NCBI RefSeq assembly: GCF_003600835.1
Contig: NZ_NQYC01000001.1
Span: 558,001 to 622,000, forward strand
Source: Bacillus sp. PK3_68
GTDB taxonomy: Bacteria; Bacillota; Bacilli; Bacillales; Domibacillaceae
Reading direction: 5' to 3'
Length of the DNA: 64,000 nt
Positions 1 to 9,239 of the stretch are shown here, piece after piece. Positions within the stretch are counted from its first letter, which is position 1; the number at the start of each line of letters is the position of its first letter. The translations under genes and the position numbers were made by a program. The notes beneath the pieces were generated by a model. That model made no database searches. It saw nothing but the letters and a program-made list of their open reading frames with translations, and had not been told where the DNA came from.

Positions 1-86
1 AGCAAGATAATGGCCGTAAATAAGCAAAAATCCAGCAGCCTGCCCGCAAAATGATCCATTGAAAAAAAACGAATGACTTTCTCCAT
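1..86 (-). CDS. Membrane protein, N-terminal fragment (cut by window edge)
   Basis: An ATG at 84-86 opens a minus-strand frame that stays open to the window edge (28 residues). A GGTGAT stretch lies just upstream and serves as a ribosome site. The visible part begins MEKVIRFF and turns hydrophobic (LLDFCLFTAIIL), as at the start of a membrane segment. The family cannot be named from so little sequence; the start assignment is reasonable but not certain. Confidence 0.5.
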   Translation of the reverse strand, partial: MEKVIRFFSMDHFAGRLLDFCLFTAIIL

Positions 87-454
87 ATTATCACCACTAC
101 TTTATTCTCTCCTTCTTTTCATTGCCTAAATCCCGTAGAAGTAAACAAAAGAGAAACGTACTAACGAAGGATTATTATTTCGGATATAGCGGCTTGCTGC
201 TTTGTAATAAAGCCTGATGAAGAAACTATATGGAGATCGATTATGTAACTCTATATTATTCTTACATTTTGCTATTAAATGGATTGAAGATGAGCAATTT
301 TCGGACACCACTAATTGTTAAACAATGAGAACTTTTCATTAATACACACTTTTTCTAATTTTCTTTCCCATTTATGGAACGGTTTATAAGCATACTACTA
401 TCCAGTTTGCTATCATTGCCCAAATAGGGTAAAGCATCACCACCTTATTTTAAA
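87..454. other. Intergenic, no convincing gene
   Basis: A 61-codon open frame on the minus strand here has no ribosome site and an unprotein-like composition, so I do not call it. The stretch is AT-rich and follows dsdA. I see no clear hairpin with a U-run. Confidence 0.5.
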
Positions 455-1783
455 TCAATACTGCTCTCCCTTTTTGATCATTACGATCATTTCTTCTTCA
501 GGAACGAGGCCACCTCCTGTCGACCATACAAGATGAACAGCACCTTTTTGCTGACTGTCGGTGAAATGGCTCTCCAGCCAGCCGCTTACTTTTGCCCGAA
601 CAGGCCCTTCTATTCCCGCAAGAGCGGAAGGCTCCAGTTGCTCACCTTCAAGCTTAGCCATTTGATTCAAACAGATGAACAGCTTGTCATCCAACACGGT
701 AAATACTCCGTCTAAATCATTTGCTACTGCTTTGCCGACAAAACTGGATGGTCTGCCGACGGCGAGGCCATCCGCCTCAGTTTTCAATTCGATCCCGGCA
801 TCCTGGACAGAGATTTGATCATGCAGTCCGGTCATTAAACCGAGCAGCATGCAGGGAGCTTGCACTGGTTCGGCGAAAAAGCCATAGACATGTTCTCCAA
901 ACACCCGCTTCAAGCCGGTAAAAATCCCTCCAGGTGCGCCGCCTACTCCACACGGTAAATACACAATCAATGGATGGTCTTCATCGACAGCAATGTTCTC
1001 TTTCTGAAACTGCTCCTGCAGACGGAGGGCAGCTGTTGAATAGCCGAGAAACAGCTCTTTTGAATGCTCATCATCAATGAAGAAACTGTTTTTTGTTTTT
1101 GCACTCAGCTCTCTGCCTTCTTCTACGGCACGGCTATAGTCATCTGCATACTCAATGACTTCAACCCCTCTATCCCGCAGCCGCGTCTTTTTCCATTCTT
1201 TCGCATCCGCGGACATATGGACGGTTGTCCGGAACCCAAGAGCTGCTCCTGTTATGCCAATGCTTAAGCCTAAATTCCCGGTAGAACCGACAGCGAGTGA
1301 ATAATTAGAGAAAAACGCTCTCATTTCTTCGTTTGCTAGTTTACTATAATCTTCTTCTGTCGATAATAACCCATGTTCAATTGCAAGACTTTCTGCATGC
1401 TTCAACACTTCATACATGCCGCCGCGTGCTTTTACAGAACCAGCAACCGGCAGAAGGTGATCAGCCTTCATATATAAGCAGCCGGTAATCGTTTCGCAAT
1501 GATACTTTTCAAGAAAAGTTTTCATATGTTCAATTTCCAGCAATGGTGACTCAATGATGCCGCCTACCTCTTTTGTTTCAGGAAAAACGGCCGTCAAAAA
1601 AGGCGCAAATCTTCTGAGCCTGGCATCGGCCTCATGTATTTCCTCGAGCGTAATCGGCCAATCGTCTGGTCCATTTTTTAACTTCTGATCGTTTATCCAT
1701 GTTACTTCCTCGCCATTCCTCATTGCAGCTATGAGCGGCCATTGGCTCTCCAGTCTCTTTATTTCTTGTTTTTCGTTGCTCAT
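455..1783 (-). CDS. dsdA: D-serine ammonia-lyase (D-serine dehydratase)
   Basis: A cytosolic PLP enzyme that deaminates D-serine to pyruvate and ammonia, detoxifying D-serine or using it as carbon and nitrogen source. The protein has the usual family length (442 aa). The Schiff-base lysine lies in GSVKARGG (about residues 115-122), a PLP-phosphate or substrate loop in GSTGNLGLSIG (about 167-177), and a glycine-rich loop in PCGVGGAPGG (about 276-285). The ATG is preceded by GGGGGATG. It sits downstream of dapF on the same strand, but a terminator lies between them, so it is probably expressed separately. No DsdC-type regulator is adjacent; the LysR gene at 3.5 kb is the nearest candidate. Confidence 0.95.
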   Translation of the reverse strand: MSNEKQEIKRLESQWPLIAAMRNGEEVTWINDQKLKNGPDDWPITLEEIHEADARLRRFAPFLTAVFPETKEVGGIIESPLLEIEHMKTFLEKYHCETITGCLYMKADHLLPVAGSVKARGGMYEVLKHAESLAIEHGLLSTEEDYSKLANEEMRAFFSNYSLAVGSTGNLGLSIGITGAALGFRTTVHMSADAKEWKKTRLRDRGVEVIEYADDYSRAVEEGRELSAKTKNSFFIDDEHSKELFLGYSTAALRLQEQFQKENIAVDEDHPLIVYLPCGVGGAPGGIFTGLKRVFGEHVYGFFAEPVQAPCMLLGLMTGLHDQISVQDAGIELKTEADGLAVGRPSSFVGKAVANDLDGVFTVLDDKLFICLNQMAKLEGEQLEPSALAGIEGPVRAKVSGWLESHFTDSQQKGAVHLVWSTGGGLVPEEEMIVMIKKGEQY

Positions 1784-1803
1784 CTACATCCCCCTGTTCA
1801 TAA

Positions 1804-1836
1804 TGAAAAAATTCCAAGAGCGGCCTCTTGGAATTT
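1804..1836 (-). terminator. Terminator between dapF and dsdA
   Basis: An 11-bp perfect stem (AATTCCAAGAG with CTCTTGGAATT) and a 4-base loop are followed on the minus strand by a run of six T. It should end dapF transcription before dsdA. Confidence 0.8.
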
Positions 1837-1850
1837 CTTTAGGTTATGAT

Positions 1851-2843
1851 TTAAGCAAATACCGTTTGCTTTAAAAGTTCTTTTACTTCGCCGCCAAGCT
1901 TCTCATACTGTGCCTGTTCTGTTCTCTCTTGTTTATTCACTACAGCAAATGAAGCTGGATCGTTCAGATTCACTTCAACAACCGCGTCATATAAGTAAGT
2001 AGCATTGCCAATTAAATCAATCCAGTAGCCGCCGTCTGCTTTTTTGTGCGCGACACAGCGGACTTTGCCCCCATTATTATACACTTCAATGATTTCTTCC
2101 AGCTCATTTTTATCAAGTAAGCAAGTAATTAAGCTAGAAGCGGACATCGCTGTTCCGCAAGCATTGGTGAACCCAACCCCGCGCTCAAATGTTCTTACAT
2201 AGATTTTTCCCGGTTCAATTGGATAGACGAAGCTCACATTCACACCGTCAGGGCATATGTCATTTGGACCGTTTAATTTTTCGGCAATCTGTTTTTGCTC
2301 GTCAGAAGCGATTTGATCTTGATTTACCATCGCAATTAAATGAGGATTAGGCACTGCTGCTGCCGAGAATGCAATAGAATCAGATAGTTCCGGCACGATT
2401 TCATTCAGTAGTGTGTCCTTCCCTTCAAGGTACATCGGCAGGCTTGACAGTGAGAACAGCACCGGTGAGATTTCCACACGGTAAGTTGGCACCTCTTCAT
2501 ATAGCTCTTCGTCCTTTGTTACTTGTAGATCAGCTTTCATCGTTTCAACGACAATTTCATCTTTTTTCAGCAATTCGCATACGTAACGGCCCAGACAGCG
2601 AAGGCCATTCCCGCACATAGAAGCTTCTGAACCATCGGAATTAAAAATTCTCATTCTCGCATCGGCCCGCTCGCTTTCCATGACGAACAAAATGCCGTCT
2701 GCTCCGAGGCTTGATTCTCTGTCACACAAAGCAATCGATAGATTCTTTCTCTCTTCCTCGGAAAAGGAATAACCGTTTGTCCATTCATCTATTAATAAGA
2801 AATCATTGCTTGATCCATGGCATTTAACTAACTCAATTTGCAT
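1851..2843 (-). CDS. dapF: Diaminopimelate epimerase
   Basis: Interconverts LL- and meso-diaminopimelate in the lysine and peptidoglycan pathway. Both catalytic cysteines of this PLP-independent epimerase are present: Cys77 in MCGNGLRC and Cys229 in NACGTAMS. The N-terminal SSNDFLLID motif is also typical. I place the start at 2843 rather than at the longer frame opening at 2885, because GGGGAG lies 7 nt upstream and homologues start at MQIELVKCHG. The protein is 330 aa, slightly longer than many DapF; the extra length is a C-terminal tail after residue ~300. A terminator follows. The neighbours are not lysine genes. Confidence 0.95.
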   Translation of the reverse strand: MQIELVKCHGSSNDFLLIDEWTNGYSFSEEERKNLSIALCDRESSLGADGILFVMESERADARMRIFNSDGSEASMCGNGLRCLGRYVCELLKKDEIVVETMKADLQVTKDEELYEEVPTYRVEISPVLFSLSSLPMYLEGKDTLLNEIVPELSDSIAFSAAAVPNPHLIAMVNQDQIASDEQKQIAEKLNGPNDICPDGVNVSFVYPIEPGKIYVRTFERGVGFTNACGTAMSASSLITCLLDKNELEEIIEVYNNGGKVRCVAHKKADGGYWIDLIGNATYLYDAVVEVNLNDPASFAVVNKQERTEQAQYEKLGGEVKELLKQTVFA

Positions 2844-3045
2844 GTCTTCTCCCCACAATCCGCTTTTGCTTTTTCTTATTAGCATACAAAAAAAACAGGC
2901 ATTGGTCTATGCTTTCGTCACAAATATGCGAGCGTTCCGGACGAGTTGTCTTTCGAAAAGATAGGAAGCTAGGAAATGGGATGCCCATCTAAATATAAAT
3001 AAAACCGTTTAATTTTTAATTTATCACTTGATATCCTTCCAATTT

Positions 3046-3387
3046 TTATGCACTTAGCTTTTGAGAAACAAAGCACATATAACCAACCATGTAACCAACA
3101 TAAATCACCGACGCGCCTATAACCGCATATAGAGGTTTGACCCAATTGGACAGAAGAAAAATGCTGCTCATTAAAATAACCGCTCCGAAAGCACCGACGA
3201 TGGCATTTTTCTGCGTCATTCTAAACTCTGTGAGATTCATATTTTTCATTTGTAAACTGATGTTGATCAACGTCATGATTGGAAGCAAGGTGATGACTCC
3301 TGACAAAAAAAGATACTTGGATTTGCTTAAAAGCGAAGCCAATACCAAAATAGAACCACCGATGGCAAATTGTACAATATAACTCAA
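3046..3387 (-). CDS. GlpM-like small membrane protein
   Basis: The 113-aa protein has four hydrophobic segments (about residues 4-20, 27-45, 63-82 and 87-108) and very short loops. The turn SGVITLLPIMTLI resembles the G-L-x-P-L-F-P-T signature of the GlpM family, whose function is poorly known. It is transcribed divergently from the LysR regulator at 3513 with 125 bp between them, an arrangement that often means the regulator controls the neighbour. The family match is by eye; the membrane topology is clearer than the family name. Confidence 0.7.
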   Translation of the reverse strand: MSYIVQFAIGGSILVLASLLSKSKYLFLSGVITLLPIMTLINISLQMKNMNLTEFRMTQKNAIVGAFGAVILMSSIFLLSNWVKPLYAVIGASVIYVGYMVGYMCFVSQKLSA

Positions 3388-3459
3388 TGTCGCTCTCCCC
3401 TTTTATGTAACAATCTTTAGATGGGACCATTTTATTCTCTGGCTATATATAAGTAAACT

Positions 3460-3487
3460 AAATATAATTAATATTAAATATAATTAA
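3460..3487. promoter_or_regulatory. Direct repeat in the LysR / GlpM-like divergent region
   Basis: AAATATAATTAA occurs twice, at 3460-3471 and 3476-3487, a 16-bp period. Within the shared intergenic region this is a candidate LysR-type binding site or AT-rich promoter zone for both genes. Direct sequence observation; the role is inferred. Confidence 0.35.
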
Positions 3488-3512
3488 ACCTTATATCTTA
3501 GGAGCCATACAA

Positions 3513-4409
3513 ATGAACCTAAAGAAATACATGACTTACATTAAGGTAGTGGAAACCGGCAGTTTAACGAAAGCGGCCGAACTATTAAGCTACACACAGC
3601 CGAGCATTAGCCAGATGATCAGCAGCTTAGAAGAAGAATACGGCTTCGCCCTGTTGGTCAGACAGAAAAACGGCGTAAAGCCGACAGAAAATGGCTGGAA
3701 GGTACTGAAAGCGATGCGGGACATTCAGAAAGGCTATGAAAAATTGATGGAAACCGTGGACGAAATTAATGGGCTAGAAACAGGGAAAGTTCGGATCGGC
3801 GCCTACATTAGCATCGCCACCAATTGGATGCCGCGCATACTGAGTGAGTTCAAAAGTCTGTATCCTTTTATAGAGATTGAATTGTATGAAGGAAACGCAT
3901 CTGAACTGGATCGCTGGCTGGAAGAAGACATCATCGACTTTGCTATTGGTTCTTCCTACAATCATAAATGGCACTTCCGCTTTCTGCTGGAGGACCCGAT
4001 TATGGCTGTTATGAGTACTCAGCACGAGCTGGCTCAATCAGATATCATCGACCTAGAAGCAATCAAAGCGGCTGACTGGATTCTCCCGTATTCAGATTCA
4101 CTTTTCGAGGTGCATCACTTAATCAAAAAAGAAGGATTCACTCCTCGGGTTGCTTATCAGATAAGAGGAGATGAAACGATCATTGCCATGATACAGAACA
4201 ACCTGGGGATCAGTCTGCTGCCCCAATTGCTGTTGAGTAATTCTGCTTTAGACAACATTACAGCCAAACCATTAAGCATTCTGGTCTCCAGAAAAGTAGG
4301 CATCCTCACAAATACAACGAAACATGTACACACCCCCTCGATTAACAAAATGATGAGTTTCGTGGAAGAATGGGTAAAAAAACCTAATCAGATGGAGAAG
4401 AATCTCTAG
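3513..4409 (+). CDS. LysR-family transcriptional regulator
   Basis: The 298-aa protein has the typical length and layout: an N-terminal winged HTH (about residues 1-60, with TKAAELLSYTQPSISQMI as the recognition region) and a periplasmic-binding-like effector domain (about 90-290). GGAG lies upstream of the ATG. It is divergent from the GlpM-like gene and convergent with the permease at 4457 across a shared terminator. It may control either neighbour or itself; the effector is unknown. It resembles CitR/CysL-type regulators only in general layout. Confidence 0.9.
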   Translation: MNLKKYMTYIKVVETGSLTKAAELLSYTQPSISQMISSLEEEYGFALLVRQKNGVKPTENGWKVLKAMRDIQKGYEKLMETVDEINGLETGKVRIGAYISIATNWMPRILSEFKSLYPFIEIELYEGNASELDRWLEEDIIDFAIGSSYNHKWHFRFLLEDPIMAVMSTQHELAQSDIIDLEAIKAADWILPYSDSLFEVHHLIKKEGFTPRVAYQIRGDETIIAMIQNNLGISLLPQLLLSNSALDNITAKPLSILVSRKVGILTNTTKHVHTPSINKMMSFVEEWVKKPNQMEKNL

Positions 4410-4412
4410 GAT

Positions 4413-4451
4413 AAAAAAGCACACCGCTGTTGGACAGCGGTGTGCTTTTTT
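4413..4451. terminator. Bidirectional terminator between LysR and permease genes
   Basis: A strong stem GCACACCGCTGT/ACAGCGGTGTGC is flanked by A6 on one side and T6 on the other. It can therefore terminate both the plus-strand LysR gene and the minus-strand permease gene. Confidence 0.9.
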
Positions 4452-4456
4452 ATCTA

Positions 4457-5743
4457 TTATGCATAATGCAAGACAAAGTTAAACAGAAACAGCAACGAAA
4501 CAATCCATAAGAGCTTGGATACTTCGCGGCCTCTGCCCATAACTATCTTTAAGACTGGATATAAAATAAAACCGGCAGCAATCCCGTCCGCTATGCTGTA
4601 TGTGAATGGAATCATCACAATAATAAACAGCGCCGGGATGGCATCCGTTAAGTCCGTCAAATCCAAATGGCGGATATTTTGTATCATCAAGCTGCCAATC
4701 ATCATTAGGACCGGAGCGATGGCCATGTCAGGAATCAGCTTCATGTAAGGAATGGCAAACACCGACAGCAGGAATAAGACGCCTGTCGTCAATGTCGTTA
4801 GCCCTGTTCTTCCGCCAGCAGCGATCATCGCTGAACTTTCCACAGTGGACACCGTTGGGCTCGTTCCCAAAATCCCTGAAGAAAAAGAGGAAAAGGCATT
4901 GGCTTGCAGCGCCCGCTTAAACTTATCTGGACGGCCGGCAAATTCCGTATGGCCGTGCACAAGGCCGATATTTTCAAATATGAGCACCATCGTTAACGAA
5001 AACACGGCAGACCAGAAAGGAACCGTGGCCCACTTTGACAGGGAAAATGCTGAAAACACATCGCCGTACACAGCGAACGAAAAAGAGGTATCTCCTACTT
5101 CCGGCAGCAACCCCATTACCCAGGCAGCGATGGTGCCAAATAAAATGCTCCATAAGAAGCCGCCTTGAATGCCTTTCAAAAAGACGATGATCGTAACGAT
5201 CAGCGTCAATACGGTAAGGAGCACAGCCGGTTCTCCCAGATTCCCCATCGCCAAAATGGAGTGCTCTCCCCGTACAACGAGCCCGCCCTTTTCCAGTCCA
5301 ATGAGCATTAGGAAAAAACCTAACCCGACTGAAATGGCCTCCTTTAAAACAGACGGAATGGATGCATTGAGCCAATCGGCCAATTTCGTCACTGTCACTA
5401 GGAAAAAGATAAGTCCTGATACCGCGACGACCCCAAGTGCTTCCTGCCAGCTCAGCGCCATCGCATGAACGAATGTATACGTAAACATTGCGTTCAGCCC
5501 CATGCCTGGCACAAGTAAAATAGGGGCATTTGCCCAAAAAGCCATAATCGCACAGCCGATAAATGAAGTGAGAATGGTCGCAATGACTGCTCCTTCAAAT
5601 GGCACGCCTGCCTCCGACAAAATCAATGAGTTAACAGCCACAATATAAATAATTGTGAAGAAACCGATAACTCCCGCTGTCACTTCCCGCTTAATGGTTG
5701 TTCCGTGATCAGCTAACTGAAAAAAACCTCCACTCTTCTTCAT
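4457..5743 (-). CDS. NCS2/AzgA-family nucleobase permease (purine type)
   Basis: A 428-aa integral membrane protein with about 12 hydrophobic segments. Family signatures are PGMGLNAMFTYTFV (about 78-91) and the late motif GTSPTVSTVESSAMIAAGGRTGL (first part GTSPTVSTVESS), characteristic of the AzgA/PbuG branch that imports hypoxanthine, guanine or adenine by proton symport. The substrate cannot be read from sequence. The start has GAGAGG upstream. A sigma-A promoter is present at 5818-5846, but I found no purine-riboswitch core in the leader, unlike several Bacillus purine transporters. Confidence 0.88.
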   Translation of the reverse strand: MKKSGGFFQLADHGTTIKREVTAGVIGFFTIIYIVAVNSLILSEAGVPFEGAVIATILTSFIGCAIMAFWANAPILLVPGMGLNAMFTYTFVHAMALSWQEALGVVAVSGLIFFLVTVTKLADWLNASIPSVLKEAISVGLGFFLMLIGLEKGGLVVRGEHSILAMGNLGEPAVLLTVLTLIVTIIVFLKGIQGGFLWSILFGTIAAWVMGLLPEVGDTSFSFAVYGDVFSAFSLSKWATVPFWSAVFSLTMVLIFENIGLVHGHTEFAGRPDKFKRALQANAFSSFSSGILGTSPTVSTVESSAMIAAGGRTGLTTLTTGVLFLLSVFAIPYMKLIPDMAIAPVLMMIGSLMIQNIRHLDLTDLTDAIPALFIIVMIPFTYSIADGIAAGFILYPVLKIVMGRGREVSKLLWIVSLLFLFNFVLHYA

Positions 5744-5817
5744 AAATAAATGTACCTCTCGTACATCGCCCTCTCCCTACCCGCTTTTGCTGCATAAACA
5801 GCCAAGCCACAACAAGT

Positions 5818-5846
5818 ATTGTATCAAAGCACTACTTGAAGAACAA
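5818..5846 (-). promoter_or_regulatory. Sigma-A promoter of the permease gene
   Basis: On the minus strand, TTGTTC (5841-5846), a 17-bp spacer and TACAAT (5818-5823) lie about 75 bp upstream of the permease start. Confidence 0.6.
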
Positions 5847-5852
5847 CACTGA

Positions 5853-5899
5853 CAAAAAAGGACCTGCCCCGTTGCCGTTTGCAAATAAGCAGAACAGGT
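5853..5899 (-). repeat. GC-rich hairpin element, copy A
   Basis: On the minus strand ACCTG ... CAGGT brackets a GC-rich loop and is followed by CC and six T, so it can act as a terminator. The core CCTGCCCCGTT(T/G)CCGT recurs at 6840-6855 after ribH. It lies immediately upstream of the permease promoter, although no minus-strand gene feeds into it from the right. Confidence 0.45.
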
Positions 5900-6010
5900 A
5901 AACAGGAGTGTGTGACACGATTTCAAATTGAAGAAAATTGATTCGTGTAGATGGTCTGAATAATTAATTATAAAATACATATCCTATTCCTGCTTAGGAG
6001 GTGAAACTTA

Positions 6011-6214
6011 ATGAATAATCAAAGAAATAGTCAAAATCAACAAAATAACAAAAGTGTCACAGAGAGCATTAAGAACACAGCAGGCTCTGCATTTGAAACA
6101 ATGCATAATGCTTTAGAAACAACAGAAAACGTTGCAATGAATACTGTTGATGCAACTAAAAACGCCGTAAATAATTTAACAGATAACACAAAAAAGAAGC
6201 GAGACAACCAATGA
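6011..6214 (+). CDS. Small hydrophilic Asn/Thr-rich helical protein
   Basis: A 67-aa protein with an excellent ribosome site (TTAGGAGGTG, 8 nt before ATG) and its own terminator. It is rich in Asn, Gln, Thr and Lys without hydrophobic core segments. The middle has loosely repeated segments (ETMHNALETTENVAM, then DATKNAVNNLTDN) like late-embryogenesis-abundant or stress/spore small proteins. I do not recognise a named family. It is transcribed away from the permease. Confidence 0.65.
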   Translation: MNNQRNSQNQQNNKSVTESIKNTAGSAFETMHNALETTENVAMNTVDATKNAVNNLTDNTKKKRDNQ

Positions 6215-6227
6215 TGAATAATGATTA

Positions 6228-6252
6228 AACGCCATTTATCTGGCGTTTTTTC
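6228..6252 (+). terminator. Terminator of the 67-aa protein gene
   Basis: Stem AACGCCA/TGGCGTT with a 6-base loop and T6 directly after the stop codon. Confidence 0.85.
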
Positions 6253-6336
6253 ATCTCCCCATCTTTCTCACACTCCTTTCTTCATTTAAAGGAAATCCTT
6301 TTACTGTAGCCATTTTTTGCAAGGAGAGAAATTACT

Positions 6337-6798
6337 ATGCCTATCCGCAATCCAGTTGGAGAAGCAGAAGCGGCGGAACGACGTTTAAGAGAAGAAGCGA
6401 CACGTAAAGTAAATGAAGCTAAAAATAGGATTCAAGATGCAATTAATAGTGGAGTTGACAGTCTTAACCGTCAGGATGTGGCTAAGGTATCAGAACATTT
6501 TAAAGAACACATTCCTCCCGAAATAACTAAAAAAGGAAAAGAATATGCACTTAAGTTGGAGGAGGTAAAAAGCAAGATTCAAGAACTCCAAAACGCCTTA
6601 GATATAAACATGATAAAGAAGGAAATGTTATACAGAGCAGAGGAATTTTGTGAAGCATGCCTTAAAGAAAAGCTTGGATTTCTTTCGTCTATCAGTTTAA
6701 AGAGCATTCCCAGAGTGAAATTAGATTTTAACGGTCAAGAAGAAAACCTTGATGCCCGCATCAAGGTTTTCTTTATAGGTGCTCCCTTTCAGTCATAA
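6337..6798 (+). CDS. Helical protein of unknown function
   Basis: The 153-aa frame starts 10 nt after AAGGAGAG. Residues 1-120 are charged and strongly helical (EAEAAERRLREEATRKVNEA, then KLEEVKSKIQELQNAL), as in a coiled coil. The C-terminal third is less charged with two cysteines (FCEACLKEK). I recognise no family. A perfect 13-bp inverted repeat followed by TTTCTTT overlaps the last 20 codons, so the gene either contains its terminator inside the coding sequence or has been extended past its ancestral stop. Confidence 0.6.
   Translation: MPIRNPVGEAEAAERRLREEATRKVNEAKNRIQDAINSGVDSLNRQDVAKVSEHFKEHIPPEITKKGKEYALKLEEVKSKIQELQNALDINMIKKEMLYRAEEFCEACLKEKLGFLSSISLKSIPRVKLDFNGQEENLDARIKVFFIGAPFQS
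6742..6775 (+). terminator. Terminator-like hairpin inside the 3' end of a coding frame
   Basis: GAAAACCTTGATG pairs with CATCAAGGTTTTC over 13 bp and is followed by TTT. It lies wholly inside the coding frame that ends at 6798. Confidence 0.65.
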
Positions 6799-6840
6799 GC
6801 TTTGCAATATTTACTTTACCTTATTATTTCCTCAAATAAC

Positions 6841-6874
6841 CTGCCCCGTTTCCGTCTCAAAACAGCAGGAGCAG
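6841..6874 (-). repeat. GC-rich hairpin element, copy B, after ribH
   Basis: CTGCTCC pairs with GGGGCAG on the minus strand just downstream of ribH. The core resembles the element at 5862-5899. There is little U-run, so its value as a terminator is uncertain. Confidence 0.4.
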
Positions 6875-6883
6875 ATCCTTCTA

Positions 6884-7354
6884 TTATCCTTCGATCGATC
6901 TAACCAAGTTTGCCATCTCAATCGCTGTCGCAGCAGCTTCCCAGCCTTTGTTGCCAGCTTTTGTACCAGCGCGCTCAATCGCTTGCTCAATCGTGTCCGT
7001 TGTCAGCACACCGAAGATGACTGGTACGCCTGACTGCATGGCGGCTTGGGCTACCCCTTTTGTTGCTTCATTGCTAACGTATTCAAAGTGAGCTGTAGAT
7101 CCACGGATGACTGTGCCAAGTGTGATAACGGCATCGTATTTGCCGCTGTCCGCCATCTTTTTGGCGATCAACGGAATTTCAAATGCGCCCGGTACCCAAG
7201 CGGTATCCACGTTTTCTTCTTCAACTCCGTGACGGCGCAGGGCATCCTCTGCTCCGCTCAGTAATTTACCAGTAATAAATTCATTAAAGCGGGCAACAAC
7301 GATGCCCACCTTTAAGCCTGTTCCAATTAAATTCCCTTCAAATGTTCTGCTCAT
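6884..7354 (-). CDS. ribH: 6,7-dimethyl-8-ribityllumazine synthase
   Basis: Condenses 5-amino-6-ribitylaminouracil with 3,4-dihydroxy-2-butanone 4-phosphate, the penultimate riboflavin step; the enzyme normally forms a 60-mer shell. The 156 aa match the family length. Motifs are [12 protein letters not shown] (about 21-32), PGAFEIP (55-61) and the catalytic-histidine loop [16 protein letters not shown] (about 85-100). It is the last gene of the rib operon, 16 nt after ribBA. Confidence 0.97.
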   Translation of the reverse strand: MSRTFEGNLIGTGLKVGIVVARFNEFITGKLLSGAEDALRRHGVEEENVDTAWVPGAFEIPLIAKKMADSGKYDAVITLGTVIRGSTAHFEYVSNEATKGVAQAAMQSGVPVIFGVLTTDTIEQAIERAGTKAGNKGWEAAATAIEMANLVRSIEG

Positions 7355-7370
7355 GTTCTTCTCTCCCTAA

Positions 7371-8564
7371 TTAAATAGTTAAAAAATGACCTAACTTTGT
7401 TACTTTCGTTTCCAAATAGCGGCGGTTTTCATCTTTCGGTGGCATTTCCAACGGCACGCGATCGATGATTTCTAAGCCGTAGCCTTTTAAGCCGGCAATC
7501 TTACGCGGGTTATTTGTTAACAGCTTCATTTCTTTAACGCCGAGGTCACGTAAAATTTGAGCCCCAATGCCGTAATCACGCAGATCGTCCGGGAAGCCAA
7601 GCTTTTCATTGGCTTCTACTGTATCATAGCCCTGTTCCTGCAACTTGTACGCCTTCAGCTTGTTGATCAAACCGATGCCACGGCCTTCCTGCCTCATATA
7701 AAGCAAGACGCCGCGGCCCGCTTCTTCGATTTGCTGAAGCGCCGCATGCAATTGAGGGCCGCAGTCACAACGGTAGGAACCGAAAACATCGCCCGTTAAG
7801 CATTCCGAATGAACACGGACAAGCACAGGAGAACCATCGCTTACATCACCTTTAATAAGGGCTACATGGTCTTTGCCCGTCAAATTTTCCGTGTAGCCAA
7901 CCGCTTTAAAGTGGCCGAATTCTGTCGGCAGCTCAATTTCTACTTCCCGGGTAACCAATGCTTCCTTCTTGCGGCGATATTCAATTAAATGTTGGATGGT
8001 AACGATTTTCAAATCCAGCTCTTCCGCCATCGTGAATAAATCCGGAAGTCTTGCCATCGTTCCATCTTCCTTCATAATCTCACAAATCACACCCGCACCT
8101 TGATGGCCGGCAAGCAGCGCTAAATCCACCGCTGCTTCTGTATGGCCGGCCCGTTTTAATACACCGCCTTTTTTGGCAATGAGCGGGAAAATATGGCCTG
8201 GCCGTTTAAAATCGGCAGGCGCTGCATCCTTCTTCATCATTTCCTGGATCGTTGCTGCCCGTTCAAAGGCGCTGATCCCTGTGTGAGTCGATACGTGGTC
8301 AATGCTCACAGTAAATGCGGTTCCGTGGCTGTCTGTATTATGATCAACCATCATATTTAAGCCGAGTTGTTGGGCTTTTTCTTCTTCCACTGGTACGCAA
8401 ATGAGGCCGCGGCCCACCTTCGCCATGAAATTCACCATTTCGGCATCAGCCAGGTCTGCCAGGCCGACAAAGTCACCTTCGTTTTCGCGATCTTCATCGT
8501 CCACAACGATGATGACTTTCCCATTTCTAAGGTCTTCCAGTGCTTCTTCTATCGATGCAAACAT
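7371..8564 (-). CDS. ribBA: Bifunctional 3,4-DHBP synthase / GTP cyclohydrolase II
   Basis: Supplies both precursors of lumazine. The N-terminal half makes dihydroxybutanone phosphate from ribulose 5-phosphate (acidic motif [11 protein letters not shown] at about 22-32; [12 protein letters not shown] further on). The C-terminal half is GTP cyclohydrolase II with zinc cysteines in [17 protein letters not shown] and the RQEGRGIGL motif. I start it at 8564 ([12 protein letters not shown]), 6 nt after GAGGTG, not at the upstream frame opening at 8594, which lies inside ribE's end. The protein is 397 aa. Confidence 0.97.
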   Translation of the reverse strand: MFASIEEALEDLRNGKVIIVVDDEDRENEGDFVGLADLADAEMVNFMAKVGRGLICVPVEEEKAQQLGLNMMVDHNTDSHGTAFTVSIDHVSTHTGISAFERAATIQEMMKKDAAPADFKRPGHIFPLIAKKGGVLKRAGHTEAAVDLALLAGHQGAGVICEIMKEDGTMARLPDLFTMAEELDLKIVTIQHLIEYRRKKEALVTREVEIELPTEFGHFKAVGYTENLTGKDHVALIKGDVSDGSPVLVRVHSECLTGDVFGSYRCDCGPQLHAALQQIEEAGRGVLLYMRQEGRGIGLINKLKAYKLQEQGYDTVEANEKLGFPDDLRDYGIGAQILRDLGVKEMKLLTNNPRKIAGLKGYGLEIIDRVPLEMPPKDENRRYLETKVTKLGHFLTI

Positions 8565-8586
8565 CTTTTTCACCTCGTTTGTATTA

Positions 8587-9234
8587 TTAGGCAAAGCCGT
8601 GTTTTTCCAACAGCTCCATCGTTACGTTGGAAGCTGGTTTTTCCGCTTGCCGATTCATCATTCGCTCTACATATTTCGCAAGCATGTCACATTCAATATT
8701 AACTGGATCACCGATCGCTTTTTTCGCTAAAATCGTTTCCTCTTGTGTATGCGGAATGAGCGAGATCGTTATTTCTTTTTCAGACACATAAAAAATTGTT
8801 AATGATGTCCCATCTAGCGCCACCGATCCTTTCGGCATCAGGTAAGGCGCCAGCTCAGCCGGATAAGTGATATCCACATAAAGCGCATTTTCAACTTGTT
8901 TCTTGCCCGATATCGTCCCGACACCGTCTACGTGGCCGGAAACGAAATGACCACCAAAACGGCCATTCGCTGCCATCGCCCGTTCCAAATTCACTTTTGA
9001 TCCCCGATTTACTTTGTTCAAGGAAGTGTCCTGGAACGTTTCCGGCATAACATCAACCGTAAAACGCTCAGCGGTAAAACTTGTAACGGTTAAGCAGACA
9101 CCGTTCACCGCGATGCTATCCCCGAGCTGGACATCCTCCAGCACTTTTGAGGCCGCAATTGTTAGCTGCATCGACTGGGTCCGGGCAAGCACCTCTTCAA
9201 TGGTGCCAATTTCTTCGATAATGCCAGTGAACAA
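8587..9234 (-). CDS. ribE: Riboflavin synthase, alpha subunit
   Basis: Dismutates two lumazines into riboflavin. Two homologous lumazine-binding barrels are visible: [18 protein letters not shown] belongs to the end of the first half and [13 protein letters not shown] to the end of the second. The frame could open at a GTG (9243), but I prefer the TTG at 9234: AAGGGTG lies upstream at good spacing and the product then begins like family members, [10 protein letters not shown]. It starts 6 nt beyond the ribD stop, so translation is probably coupled. Confidence 0.95.
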   Translation of the reverse strand: MFTGIIEEIGTIEEVLARTQSMQLTIAASKVLEDVQLGDSIAVNGVCLTVTSFTAERFTVDVMPETFQDTSLNKVNRGSKVNLERAMAANGRFGGHFVSGHVDGVGTISGKKQVENALYVDITYPAELAPYLMPKGSVALDGTSLTIFYVSEKEITISLIPHTQEETILAKKAIGDPVNIECDMLAKYVERMMNRQAEKPASNVTMELLEKHGFA

Positions 9235-9239
9235 TATTG

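Noticed and set aside
126-311. 61-codon minus-strand frame before dsdA
   Set aside because: No ribosome site, poor protein-like composition, no family resemblance.
4752-5537. Long frames opposite the permease gene (138 and 187 codons)
   Set aside because: Shadows of the biased codon use in a real membrane-protein gene; no start signals.
5744-5860. Purine riboswitch upstream of the nucleobase permease
   Set aside because: I looked for the conserved purine-aptamer loops and did not find them; only a sigma-A promoter is visible.
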